Below, piece after piece: positions 1 to 10,026 of a stretch of 64,000 nt of DNA. The DNA lies in contig CM035160.1 of assembly GCA_020205615.1 (NCBI GenBank), forward strand, positions 5,868,437 to 5,932,436, written 5' to 3'. The notes beneath the pieces are model-generated. The model was not told the origin of the DNA, did not search any database, and worked only from the letters and a program-made list of their open reading frames with translations. Both the position numbers and the translations under genes were made by a program. Source of the stretch: Panax quinquefolius (Eukaryota > Streptophyta > Magnoliopsida > Apiales > Araliaceae). Every line of letters starts with the position of its first letter. Positions within the stretch are counted from its first letter, which is position 1.

Positions 1-58
1 TTCATCGCTCATCTTTTATCCTGTAACATCAATCAATATAAATCGGAATCAAATATTC

Positions 59-181
59 ATCTTTGCACTACGGGCCAAAGATATTCATCATTAATCATAT
101 TTCATCTAAACACTGCTCAACTTTGCACTACGGGCCAAGATATTCTTCAAATCATTCATCTTTGCACTACGGGCCAAAGAT
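59..181 (-). other. Three copies of the GTAGTGC hairpin in the LTR leader
   Basis: Three units at 59-82, about 119-142 and 158-181 read ATCTTTG, a loop of about 10 nt, then CAAAGAT. They lie downstream of the minus-strand TATA box, so they should be in the transcribed leader. The same module recurs in every gypsy LTR of the window and is amplified in LARD2. Confidence 0.7.
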
Positions 182-429
182 ATTCAATAATATCATCATT
201 TAAGGCCGAGGATGATGAAAATATTTTTTAAAGAAACGAATCCGTGAAACAAAATGACAAGGATTAAGGATTAAGGATTCGTACTTTGTTTTATCCACGT
301 CCAAAAATACCTCAAAAATAATTACGATTGGTGTAAAATTCAAGAATGATCAAAACATGGATACAATCAAAGCTAGTATCCGAATAGATATTTTGACAAA
401 AAGAAGAAATTTTATTTTTCGATTGAATA

Positions 430-650
430 GTCTTGAGATATCGTGAATAGTCTTGATACGTGAATAGTAACTCTCGACACCAAAAGATAGAAATTTCCCA
501 AAAAACATCTTCACGCTTAATGAATAGTACTGCGTGAATAAGTAACTCGTGAATAGTAACTCGTGAATAGTAATTTGTGAATAGTAACTCATGAATAGTA
601 ACTCATGAATAATAACTCCCATATGAAAAAGTTCCAAATTTGATAAAAAG
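430..650 (-). repeat. Degenerate 14-bp tandem repeats in LTR leader
   Basis: A run of GTGAATAGTAACTC units, some with AAGAACTC instead, lies just downstream of the putative minus-strand transcription start. Counterparts are at about 33480-33650, 44300-44490 and 51840-52040, and more degenerate (ACTATTCAC) at 15980-16060. Confidence 0.7.
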
Positions 651-2247
651 TTCAACCAATATTTCAAAGATAATGATATTGAAGAAATAATATCATTTGA
701 GAAGAAAATAACATCCCTTACCTCGAAAGATCAATACTTCAAATGAAACACCCTGGATATAAAGCTATGACTTGGACTTGCAGATATAGCAATACTCAAA
801 GTATACTCAAAATACTCACAAGAATACGCTTCGATAATATAGAGAGAAAAACTTCAGATTTAAAATTGTGATTTTCAATTCTAACCTAAGCACCTATTTA
901 TAGAAATTGCTAGAACACCAAAGCAAAAAATTTAATAAATTAATAATATAATTATATAAATTTCCTACACATGCCTAGAATCTGATTTCAGCCATCAAAC
1001 ACATGCCACATTCTAGAAAAAGTAAGAAAAAACGTTTTTCTAATTTTAAATATTTTAAACTTCCAAAAATCAATTATTTCGGAGCTTTGGAACTTCAATA
1101 ATTCATAATAAATAGCCCTTTCATCAGAAAATTCGAATCTCGCATGTTTTTATAGGAAATTCAATTCTCTACAACTTTGCAGAAGAAAGTTTTTCCGAAT
1201 TCCAAATGAAAATTGACCAAATCCACAAGCGGGCAATTTTACAAAATATAATCAAATTTCAAATAATAAATGGGGTCCATGAGCATGTTTAACATGTTTT
1301 AAACATTTATTGCAACAAAATACTCTTCCTCCTCGTATACTCATATATCCCACATTCGTTGTAAAAATATCACCATTATTATATTATTAAAATATAATAA
1401 TATATTTAAATGAATTATTTTAACGAAAAAGATAAAATTTCAATTTTCAACAATTGTCACATTAAAATTTTCTCCATCTATATCCACATAAAATTAATAT
1501 TTTCCTCATCATATGAATCAATAATTAATTATTCACAAATAATATTACAGAATCCACAATATTGACAACCGAGGCGGTTCCTGGAAAGAGGGGCTTTCCA
1601 ATAAGAATTTCTCATTCTTGGCGGCGCAATTAGGTGACCAAACCTCTCCTTAGATGAAACTTTCTAGACATTGCCAATAATGTTATCTAATAATATTATT
1701 CGGATAATATGAATTATTGCTTCGATAATGAAAAATATTGTGTAATGACAATTATTGAAACAACAACAATATATAAAATATCAACGCAGCAATTATTAAC
1801 TCAATAAAATATTGAACATTAATTCATCGTAACCATTATTGAGTAGTACCTTCTTACGTAAGAATCAATAATTGGTGCAATACAGGTAATCTTCTTGTGT
1901 TTTAACCAATTTAGTATTTTAACGGTATAATTTGAATAACTACTGTAGTTATTTTTAACCAACTTTTATTTGTTGTTTTCTTCATCCAATCGCTTTAGTT
2001 ATGGGGCCCACACATGCGGTTGCTAAATCGCATTTAATATTCCCAGACAGCATTTAATATTCCACGACCAAAACGAATATTCCCAACAACAATGAATATT
2101 TTATAACCACTTGCTTATTTTGAAATATTTGCGTATTTTACCCCTAACTATCCACATTAATCACATCAACCCTTACTATTTCAAAATAATAAATAGAAAA
2201 TTAAATTTCATTAATAATAAGTTAGGGTCTTACAATTGCACGACTCA

Positions 2248-2841
2248 ATGACCCTCAAGGACGCTCATAAAATACTCGAGCAAAACCCAGCATGTTTTGG
2301 ATTCTCCCAGTTGCTTGATGAAACCCTCCTCCGAAATTCCTCCCCACAACAACAAACTTGACGACGACCGAACCAGACCCCCTACTCTTCCGATCATTTA
2401 CGATCTACGAGTTCAAAGTCTTGTGGAATCTTTGGCCTTGACAGTGACGACTGCATCACTCGCCTTTTCGCCCATCCCAAAGAAAAAGCTCATCGGAGGG
2501 ATCCTGAAGTACCATTATCCCAAGACTGCCGTCTGCGCCAAGTTTCGCCATGGCGGCAATGGGGAGATAACTTGGAGTTCAGCCACAGGGGTGTTTGAGT
2601 GTTGGCTTCACCGACTTCTACTGAGGGACCGCGTGCAAAGACGGTGAGAATTAAGGTTTCAAGATCTCGCTTTTTGCTCATACTCCAAAACAGCTCCGAG
2701 TTCATTTTGTCTCCTTCAACTCCTATTCCTTCAGGGGCGGGTCATTTTTTTAGCAAAGATTGCTCGAGCATGGGTTTCACTGATGAGAATGCAGGGTCAG
2801 GTGGACCTGATCTTGGGTGGGTCAATGATCTTCTTATATAG
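2248..2841 (+). pseudogene. Arginine-rich tandem CCCH zinc-finger (RR-TZF) protein pseudogene
   Basis: Plant RR-TZF proteins bind AU-rich RNA and act in mRNA decay and stress or hormone responses; they are usually intronless. Pieces in different frames line up in the family order: FAHPKEKAHRRDP near 2470-2510, KYHYP then a CAKFRHGGN-like stretch at 2508-2560, EFSH followed by GVFECWLH near 2575-2615, ACKDGEN at 2634-2654, and LFAHTPKQLRV at 2673-2705. The C-terminus is PDLGWVNDLL, ending at 2841. At least two frame changes are needed, and Cys residues of the CPFAHP, CEFAHG and VCFFAH signatures are replaced, so both fingers look dead. The lead-in frame from ATG 2248 reads about 37 codons to a stop. 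It lies within a Mutator-like element, which suggests capture. The identity rests on recognising family motifs. Confidence 0.7.
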
Positions 2842-3770
2842 ATCGATCATGATGGTGACTGAAGTGGTAGAGTTGATGATGATGAAAAATTGAAGGGGAA
2901 GATATAGATTTTTGTAATATATATATCTATATATAAAGCCTCGAGTAATTATCCATATATATATGCAAAGTGTATATATAGATTTGTGTTTCTAAAATTT
3001 GGAAGTGGGAGACTTTGAAACTGAATTGAATTTGGTGAATTTGGGTTTTGGGGATATATAGCCGTCGGGCTAGAAATTTGGTGGTGTTACAAAGTGGTCT
3101 TTGCAATGGCGAGCACAGGCTTGAAAGAAGCGAGGCTTGGTGTCACAAGGCGAGGCTTTCTAAGGAGATTGTTGAATACCACCGAATTATTATCCGAGTG
3201 CATCTATTAGACTTTTAGTTAAGAGAGATCAAGGCACTCCTTTGGAAAAAACACTCCTTTGTTTTTAATACTTGAGTTTGTATAGGTTATGCAATTTTCA
3301 GGTACAAGTGATGGCAAGTAGTGAACTAAGAAACAGGGGATCAACAATATGCATACCAAATCAAATTTCTGTTCTGATTTCAATTTCTCCAGTTTTTGAT
3401 TTCAATTTGTTGAATGATTTCAATTTCTCTGTTTTAGTCAATGGTTATATTCTTCGATTATAAATATATCATGTTTCTGTTATATATTATATAGAAGTTC
3501 AAATCTCCATGGAAATTAAAGAATACTTGATATATTATATCACGTCCTTTTTTGTGATGAATTCTTGCTGCAATTGTTTTCCAAGTTTCCCCCAATTCAA
3601 TTGTTAACTGTATTTTTCTTATGGTATGCTTGAATTGAATTTGGAATGGAGAAGATGAGAGAGCCTATTTTTCTTTCTTTTCTTTGGGTCTTCACCGGAG
3701 CAGGGGCTCTGTTTGTAAAATTGGAGGGTAAATAAGTCATTAGCCAACTCACAGTTAATTTAGACGGAAA

Positions 3771-3883
3771 AGTGACGTTTTCACTTCACCTCAAAAAGTC
3801 AGGTGTTTAAATGTAGCTTTACTGACTACAGGTGGTTAAGTGGGAAACCACCCAAACCCCAGGTGGTCATCTGAACTTAACCC
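3771..3883. repeat. Mutator-like terminal inverted repeat
   Basis: About 113 bp, nearly identical to 32351-32461 and inverted relative to 30399-30508. The outermost bases are GAACTTAACCC. Confidence 0.8.
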
Positions 3884-4612
3884 TTAATTTAATCTATGGT
3901 GATAGAATAAATTAAATAGCTTAATATTTATTATTTAATATTTTAGAAATATTAAATATAAATTAATAAGAGGAGTCTTATTAATATTATTACAATTATT
4001 ATTATTATTTTAATTTCTAAAAGAGTTTAGAAATTAATATAAGTACTCTCATTTATTCCTAATAGGATTAGGAAGGAAAATTAGTTAAAGGAGTTTAATT
4101 AATTATCCCTAATAAGATTAGGGAGCCCAATTTAATTAAAAGAGTTTAATTAAATAATACCTTATTTTATTAAATAAGGTTACGATATCTTTATAAGAGG
4201 AGTCTTATATCGATATCACGCATACATCTGTGATTCCAAAAGTTGGAGAGTACGTTCTTTTCTATAGAGAAAGAAAACTAGGGATTGAGCCAAATACCCA
4301 TCTTCTTAAATCCTTCTTCTTCCTTGGCGGATCACCTCTAGAGGCCAAACACTTGGGTGGCTAACGTTGATCAAAGGAAGGAACCAAACCCGGTGGATTC
4401 AAGTTGAGCGAAAAGGATTGGAGGTGAACTTGTACACGAGAAGCTCGATCTTCAAGGTATGATTCTTATTCGTTATCTTTTTTAATTAATTAATAATTGT
4501 GCATAAAGGGTGATCCGGGTATATGGTTTGTAAAATTTTAAACTCGATTTTTACACGTTTAAAACTTTAATTTTGCAATTTGATTGCGTTTCTGAATATT
4601 ACAAACCTAACG
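3884..4612 (+). repeat. 5' LTR of copia A (3' part only)
   Basis: It matches 11116-11852 base for base apart from small indels, and it ends at CCTAAC followed by the PBS. Its first about 1.1 kb, present at 10027-11115 in the other LTR, was separated by the Mutator-like insertion at 3883 and is outside the window. Confidence 0.85.
3962..4209 (+). other. Eight perfect or near-perfect short hairpins with mainly purine loops
   Basis: Within 250 bp I see these stems: 10 bp around GGAG (3962-3985), 11 bp around AGAG (4011-4036), 8 bp around AGG (4056-4074), 9 bp with one G-T pair around GGAG (4081-4102), 8 bp around AAG (4106-4124), 10 bp around AGAG (4131-4154), 9 bp around TATT (4159-4180) and 7 bp around GGAG (4192-4209). 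Stem sequences differ while pairing is kept. The 3' LTR copy keeps the set at about 11190-11445. Confidence 0.75.
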
Positions 4613-4613
4613 A

Positions 4614-4631
4614 TGGCATCGAGCCAAACCT
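4614..4631 (+). promoter_or_regulatory. Primer binding site, copia A (initiator Met tRNA type)
   Basis: TGGCATCGAGCC directly follows the LTR end and resembles TGGTATCAGAGCC, the complement of the initiator methionine tRNA 3' end, with small differences. Confidence 0.6.
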
Positions 4632-7014
4632 TTATCTAATTATTAATTATTTTAATTTGATATGTATATTGATATGTGTTTAAGAACAATTTAATTGGGC
4701 ATAATTTTATTGTATAAAATTTATTAAAATAAAAAATAAAAAAATAAAAAAATAAATCAAAACTGTTTTTGGAAAAGCTTTTTTTATACGAAATTAAATG
4801 GCTAAGTACCATGAAATTCACGTAGCTAAGTACCATGAAATTCATGTGATCCGAAAACAGTTTTTTTTATACCGAATTTTTTATAAAATTCAAGGGTATG
4901 TTTTCGGAAACCTCATCCTTGTTAACTTTAAAACTAAATCAGTAGGCTATATGTGTGATATGGGCGAATGACTTGGTCAATTTTCTTTAAAAGGCCACGG
5001 TTAATCTGGTGACATCTTAGCGCGGTTCACGGAGTAATAAGAATATGAGCTACAGAATTTTTGTTTTATAAGGATATATGAACATAATCATGGAAGTTTA
5101 TAATAATATTATTATATATATATATATATATATATAATATAACGTAATTAATACTGATTACCATATATATTATATATATAATATATTATTTTTATTATTT
5201 TATAATTAAAATTAAAAAATTTATTTTAATTTTAAAATAAAAGTTTATTTTAATATTAAAATAAAAATGTTTATTTTAATTTTAAAATTAGAATTTCATG
5301 TTAACTAATTAGAGTTGGAATTGGATTCCATGATAACTAATTGGAGTTGAAATTGGATTCTATATTTCCTTAAATAAAGGAGTTTATTTAGATATGAAAT
5401 AAGATTTCATATTATTCTAAATAAAAGAGTTTATTTATGAATAGAAAAGAGAATCCAAGTATTTTCCTTAAATAAAGGAGTTTATTTAGATATAAAATAA
5501 GATTTTATATTATTCAAAATAAAGGAGTTTATTTGTGAATATGAAAGAAAATCCATGTTTCCTTTAATAAAAGTTTTTTTACATGGAATTGGATTCCATA
5601 ATTAATTAAAATAAAGGAGTTTATTTTGATTAAAGATTTTGATTAAAATAAAATAGTTTATTTTATTCAAAATTAGATAAATTAAAATAAAATAGTTTTA
5701 TTTTGATTTAAATTTGGATTAAAATAAAGGAGTTTATTTTGATTCAAAATTAGATTTTATACTAACTAAATTTGCCCATTAAATGATATCAATATATATA
5801 TTAAATGTTTATTATTCATAAGATGAATGTTATTTATTGATGCATATGATGATGTGTATGATAATAAATGGGATTGATTATGACTATTGACCAATGTGTG
5901 ATTGGATTTTATTTTAGTTGGATGCGTGAATGTATGGGTTTTATTAAATGGGGATTCTGCGTACCTCGTCTTCTCTAATTTTTTCTTAATGTAAATTCTA
6001 TCTCCTCCTATGTACTTCCCTCGATGTTGATCAAGGTTTCTATTTATTTTAAATAGTTTTGTAATAGGAATAGTTAGAATTAATTTTGAAGAATTGGAGA
6101 TCAAGGAGCGAAGGAACTTGAAGACCCGTTTGTAATGGAGCCCGGTTTAAATGTAATAGTTATATTTAAATATTATTTCTTAACCCTGGTTTGACCTTTT
6201 GGTTCACTTGGTGGCTCTAGTGAACCAAACTAGAATAAAAGTCCATAATCAATTCGAGTAGAATATAGTATTCATATGTGCATGCTTATACTATATATAT
6301 TATATATTATGCAAACATGCTTCGCATGTTCATTAATATGACATGTATTTTATATATATATATATGTGCATGCGCGCTAAACAAGATGAGACAAATTAAT
6401 AACAAACCCCTCAAAAAAATTTATATTAAGTCCTAAGCGTTCAAAGATATTTGGAATATCGAACGTCGCCTTCTAGCATGATAAAATTAATAGAGTATTA
6501 AATATTTAATATGAGTTTGTTGTGTCACCACAAGGCAAGTATTAAGTATTTAAGATGTTAATTTATCACATTTGATGCTTATAAAGAAAATTGAACAATA
6601 TTGTTTTGTTGTGTCACCACAAGGATGATATTTTTCTTTTTTGAATATATGGAGTGCTAGGTCGGACTTAACTTGGATAATTTTGATTCGGATGTGCCAC
6701 CACTTGATCAAAATAATCTAAGTGGCAAAAGAAAAGGAATTGCATAGTTGATGTAATTGACAAAAGTTGTCTACCTATTTATTTATATATAGTTTGTTGT
6801 GTCACCACAAGGCTATATACATTTGAAATGGGATCCTTATTCTCACTAGCAAATCTTTAATTAGATTTTGCCGAACTATATAAGTGAGGTAATATAGTTT
6901 GAAGAAAATAGTGGGAGATACCAATTTAAAACAAGACCTAATTTATTTTGGTAATTAATAAAAGAATGTATGTTAAAATGTTGTTAATTACATATTCATT
7001 TACGAAATTTTACA
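4632..7014 (+). other. AT-rich untranslated leader of copia A, no gene
   Basis: No coding stretch is supported. It contains an (AT)n run near 5105-5140, the AAATAAA/TTTATTT hairpin array (5371-5740), and three copies of TTGTGTCACCACAA at 6520-6533, 6609-6622 and 6797-6810. Confidence 0.6.
5371..5740 (+). repeat. Array of AAATAAA-loop-TTTATTT hairpins
   Basis: Units at 5371-5390, 5418-5437, 5469-5488, 5517-5534, 5608-5627, 5645-5664 and 5721-5740, plus a slightly imperfect one near 5686-5708. Each is a 7-8 bp perfect inverted repeat around GGAG, AGAG or ATAG. Related palindromes without the GGAG loop precede them from about 5215. The loop is shared with hairpins of the LTR of the same element. 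Confidence 0.75.
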
Positions 7015-7870
7015 ATGTCTAAATTACTATCATCATGTAGCATATTAGATGATAAATTAACCTGAATCGAATTAAATGGATTGGTTAAGGAAATTGAGAA
7101 TAGTTCTCACATGGTGAAAAAGCTATCTTATATCCTTAATATGCCTATCCTGCAATGGTTGCGAGATAATGCCTCGAGGAAGAGATTGCTACTTTTAGAA
7201 AGTGGCAAAATGATGCACACGATTGGCTCGATGCATCATGCTCGCATCCATAGAAAGTAACGAGCTTCGTCGTCGGCATGAAACTATGGATGCTTTACTT
7301 ATATTCCCGCACATCAAGTAGTTGATGGCGAGGAAAGTAGGGCCGATAGATATCGATATCTAAGGAGCTCTTCCGATCTAGAATGACCAGAAGGCACTCT
7401 ACAAGATGCAGAATATTGTCCTAATGATAATCAATTTGATTGATCAATTAGGACAACGGATTTTGTCATGGATGGAGAGTTGAGCCAAGATTTGATCTTG
7501 CACTCACTCTCAGACTCCTTTCACAATTGTTGTGAACTTTTCATATGAACAAGTTAGATATCAGTCTCGCTGATTTGCTTAACATGTTGAAAAATGTTAA
7601 GAGTCACTTTCCAACCAAGAAAGACCATGTCTTACTTGGGGGGGGCCAAAGGATCTTCCTCAAAAGAACAACAATTCAAAGAAGGTAAAATGTAAAGGCG
7701 TAAACAAAGGATAATAAGAACAAAAGCGATATGGATAGCAAAGGAGTTTGCTTCCACCGCAATAAGCTTCGGACACCGGAAAGAAAGCTGCGAGAAGCAT
7801 CTTGCGAGAGGCTAACCAAAGAAGCTTAGTAAAGTTTGATTCATGTCGATTTTTGTTCATGATTGAAATA
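7015..7870 (+). pseudogene. Copia A gag remnant
   Basis: Gag forms the particle that packages retrotransposon RNA. The start ATG at 7015 opens MSKLLSSCSILDDKLT, typical of copia gag. Later stretches in shifting frames match the family: MDGELSQDLILHSL near 7468-7512 and MNKLDISLADLLNMLKNV near 7545-7600. Several stops and frameshifts interrupt it. The zinc-knuckle region near 7720-7800 has lost its pattern. Confidence 0.7.
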
Positions 7871-10012
7871 AATTTTTCTTTAAGTCAAGGTTTTACTTGG
7901 GTATTGGATACCGACTTTGGTTATCATAAATATAGATTTATGAAGGACCAAGTAGAGTAAAAGCTAAACAAATATAAGTAATCCTATGTGCGGAAATGTA
8001 GCAAAGGTTGCCATATTAGCCATAGAAACTTATAGTTTAGCAATGCCTACTGAAGCAAATCTATTAAGTCGATAATTTGTTATTGTATTCCGAGTTCTTG
8101 TTAAAAATATTATTTCCATTTTATTGTTGGACAATGAAATCTTTGGTATTATAATTAAGAACAATTGTTGTTATTTATAATAATAATGTTTTGTATAGAA
8201 CCTGGAATAATACTTAATAAATTTTGTATACTTGACTTACATGAAAATAATTTTGCATATTGAACAAATTAGTATAAGAAAGGAGATGATCATTCAAAGA
8301 GTTGAATGTGTGTATTTGCTAAAATATAAGTGTGAATTATTTGAAAGGTTCAAAGAATTGAAGTGAAACAAATTGGCAATGTATTAAGATTCTTTGATTA
8401 GATCAAGGAATAAATACTTGTCTTGATAAGTTTCTAGATCATCTCAAATGGTTTTCTCATAATGGACACATCGACACGCAATAATTGATTGATGTATCTG
8501 AATGAAAAATCGTACCTTGTTGGACATAGTGCGGTCCATAATGATTTTACTGAGACATTCCAAAGTATCCTTCAGGATCATGTCCTAGAAATGGTCGCGT
8601 ATCTATGAAAAAGGTAACCTCAAAATCCAAATTTCCCAAGACTCCATAAAAGTTATGGACAGGGAGGATTCCTAATCTTAAGTATGTTAAGATAAGGGGT
8701 TGTCCAACTTATATGAAAAGGTTTCAAAGGATAAGCTTGGGACAAGATTTGACAAGTACAATTTGTGGGACATCCTAAAGTAAGTTTAGGGTATATGTTC
8801 TATAATCCTACTTAGCAAAAGGTGTTTGTTGCGAAACACGTTGCCTTCTAAGATAAATGTGTTTATTATTGAAGGGGCTAGTGGGAGGATAATAGATCTT
8901 GAAGAGTTCAAGAACCACAAAACACTATAAGTCAAATAAGAGGAACCTATAGATAGACCTATTGTACCACAAAATCAATCAGAAATCGAATAGTACCAAA
9001 AGATACCTAGGAGGTATGGATTCATCATGGATGATGATGATGAGGTACACATCATAGAAGATGATGATCCAGAGTTACATTCGATGAGGTAAGACTTCTA
9101 GTGTGTACAAAAGGGTCAGTGGGAGCGTCTTAAAATTTCTAGTATTATATGTTGATATACTACGGATAAGGAATGACATACCAAAGCTACAATCAGTAAA
9201 GATAAAGTTGTCTAAACATTCCTCCATGAATGATTTGGAAGAGTATCTTAATTGGGGATATAAATCTATATAGATAGATTTAAGAGGATGCTCGACTTAA
9301 CCCAAGGAACGTATATTCATTTGATGCTAAAGTCGTTTAGCATGGCAAGCTCCAAGAGATGTTTCATGTTGATGAGCCATGGAGTGTATCTCTTTAATAG
9401 TCCCCACAAACTATTAAAAAGAGAGATCGCATGAGTGACAATCATGTATGCAATGAAATATACTGAGACCGATGTTGATCGGTCGTATTATGGAGAAGTT
9501 CACTATGAGTCGATGAAAAACATCTTAAAGTGCTTAACCTAAGCACTAAGGATATGATCATATTCATGGTGGGTCTAAATTAAAACTAGAGGGCTTAATG
9601 ACTCAAGTTTTTCGCACGCAGACCAAGATGACAAAAAAAAATCCACTTTAAGGTAAAGCGTTATCTTGAGCGATTGGTGCGATTGAATTGGAAAGGTTCC
9701 AAACAACAAAGAGTTCTTTGGTTTAGTGATAAAGACAAAGTAAATAGCTATAAATGAAGCTACTGAGTTGATTGTTTGGATTAAAGTTCATTACGAGAAC
9801 TAGAAATAGTTCCTAAGTCTCATCTTGGATCTAAACATGTGTTGTGGCACTTTCATTTGATTATTAGAATCGTTGAAAGATGGGAAATCACTATAGAGAT
9901 AGTGGACTCTCATGAAACAACATTACATATCCATTAACTAAAGCTTATCCAACAATGGGATAATCGTCACTTAGAGAAGAAGAGTATGAGATACCATGAC
10001 GATTGGCTTTAG
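7871..10012 (+). pseudogene. Copia A pol remnant (protease, integrase, reverse transcriptase, RNase H)
   Basis: Short pieces keep the copia order. A WVLDT-like protease stretch lies near 7896. A DMVRSMMSF-like integrase stretch near 8525-8560 is followed by a DKLGTRFDKYNLW-like stretch near 8730-8770 and EGASGR...DLEE near 8872-8910. Reverse transcriptase and RNase H traces include LKSFSMASSKR near 9335-9360 and MYAMKYTETDVD near 9448-9482. The C-terminal MRYHDDWL-x-CKWEIE at 9986-10030 abuts the polypurine tract, as in intact relatives. The YVDD catalytic motif is not recognisable, and no segment could be functional. Confidence 0.7.
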
Positions 10013-10026
10013 TGCAAGTGGGAGAT

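Larger units (their letters stand above)
1..2234 (-). repeat. Ty3/gypsy LTR, probable solo LTR I, truncated by window edge
   Basis: This is the same LTR family as 32564-35251, which it matches over nearly its whole length, and as the 3' LTR at 14494-16979 in opposite orientation. It ends TCTTACA at 2234, the reverse of the TGTAAGACCCC start of these LTRs. A TATA box on the minus strand (complement of CTATTTATAG, near 894-903) puts the transcription start in mid LTR. No gypsy gag, PBS or polypurine tract follows 2234; the adjoining DNA is a Mutator-like element with a zinc-finger pseudogene, so a solo LTR is likely. The left end and its target duplication lie outside the window. Confidence 0.8.
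2235..3883. mobile_element. Mutator-like element remnant (right part), candidate Pack-MULE
   Basis: The last 113 bp (3771-3883) match both terminal inverted repeats of the complete Mutator-like element at 30399-32461, ending in GAACTTAACCC. The next nine bases, TTAATTTAA (3884-3892), lie inside a copia LTR. The undisturbed copy of that LTR reads straight through this point at 11116-11124, as expected for a 9-bp target duplication. The left terminus is not in the window; I infer that solo LTR I inserted into this element and that the left end lies beyond it. No transposase is visible. The cargo includes a CCCH zinc-finger pseudogene. Confidence 0.65.

Noticed and set aside
2235..2841. Solo LTR I as the 3' LTR of a gypsy element extending rightwards
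   Set aside because: No polypurine tract, gag or pol of that element follows; the adjoining DNA is zinc-finger-like.
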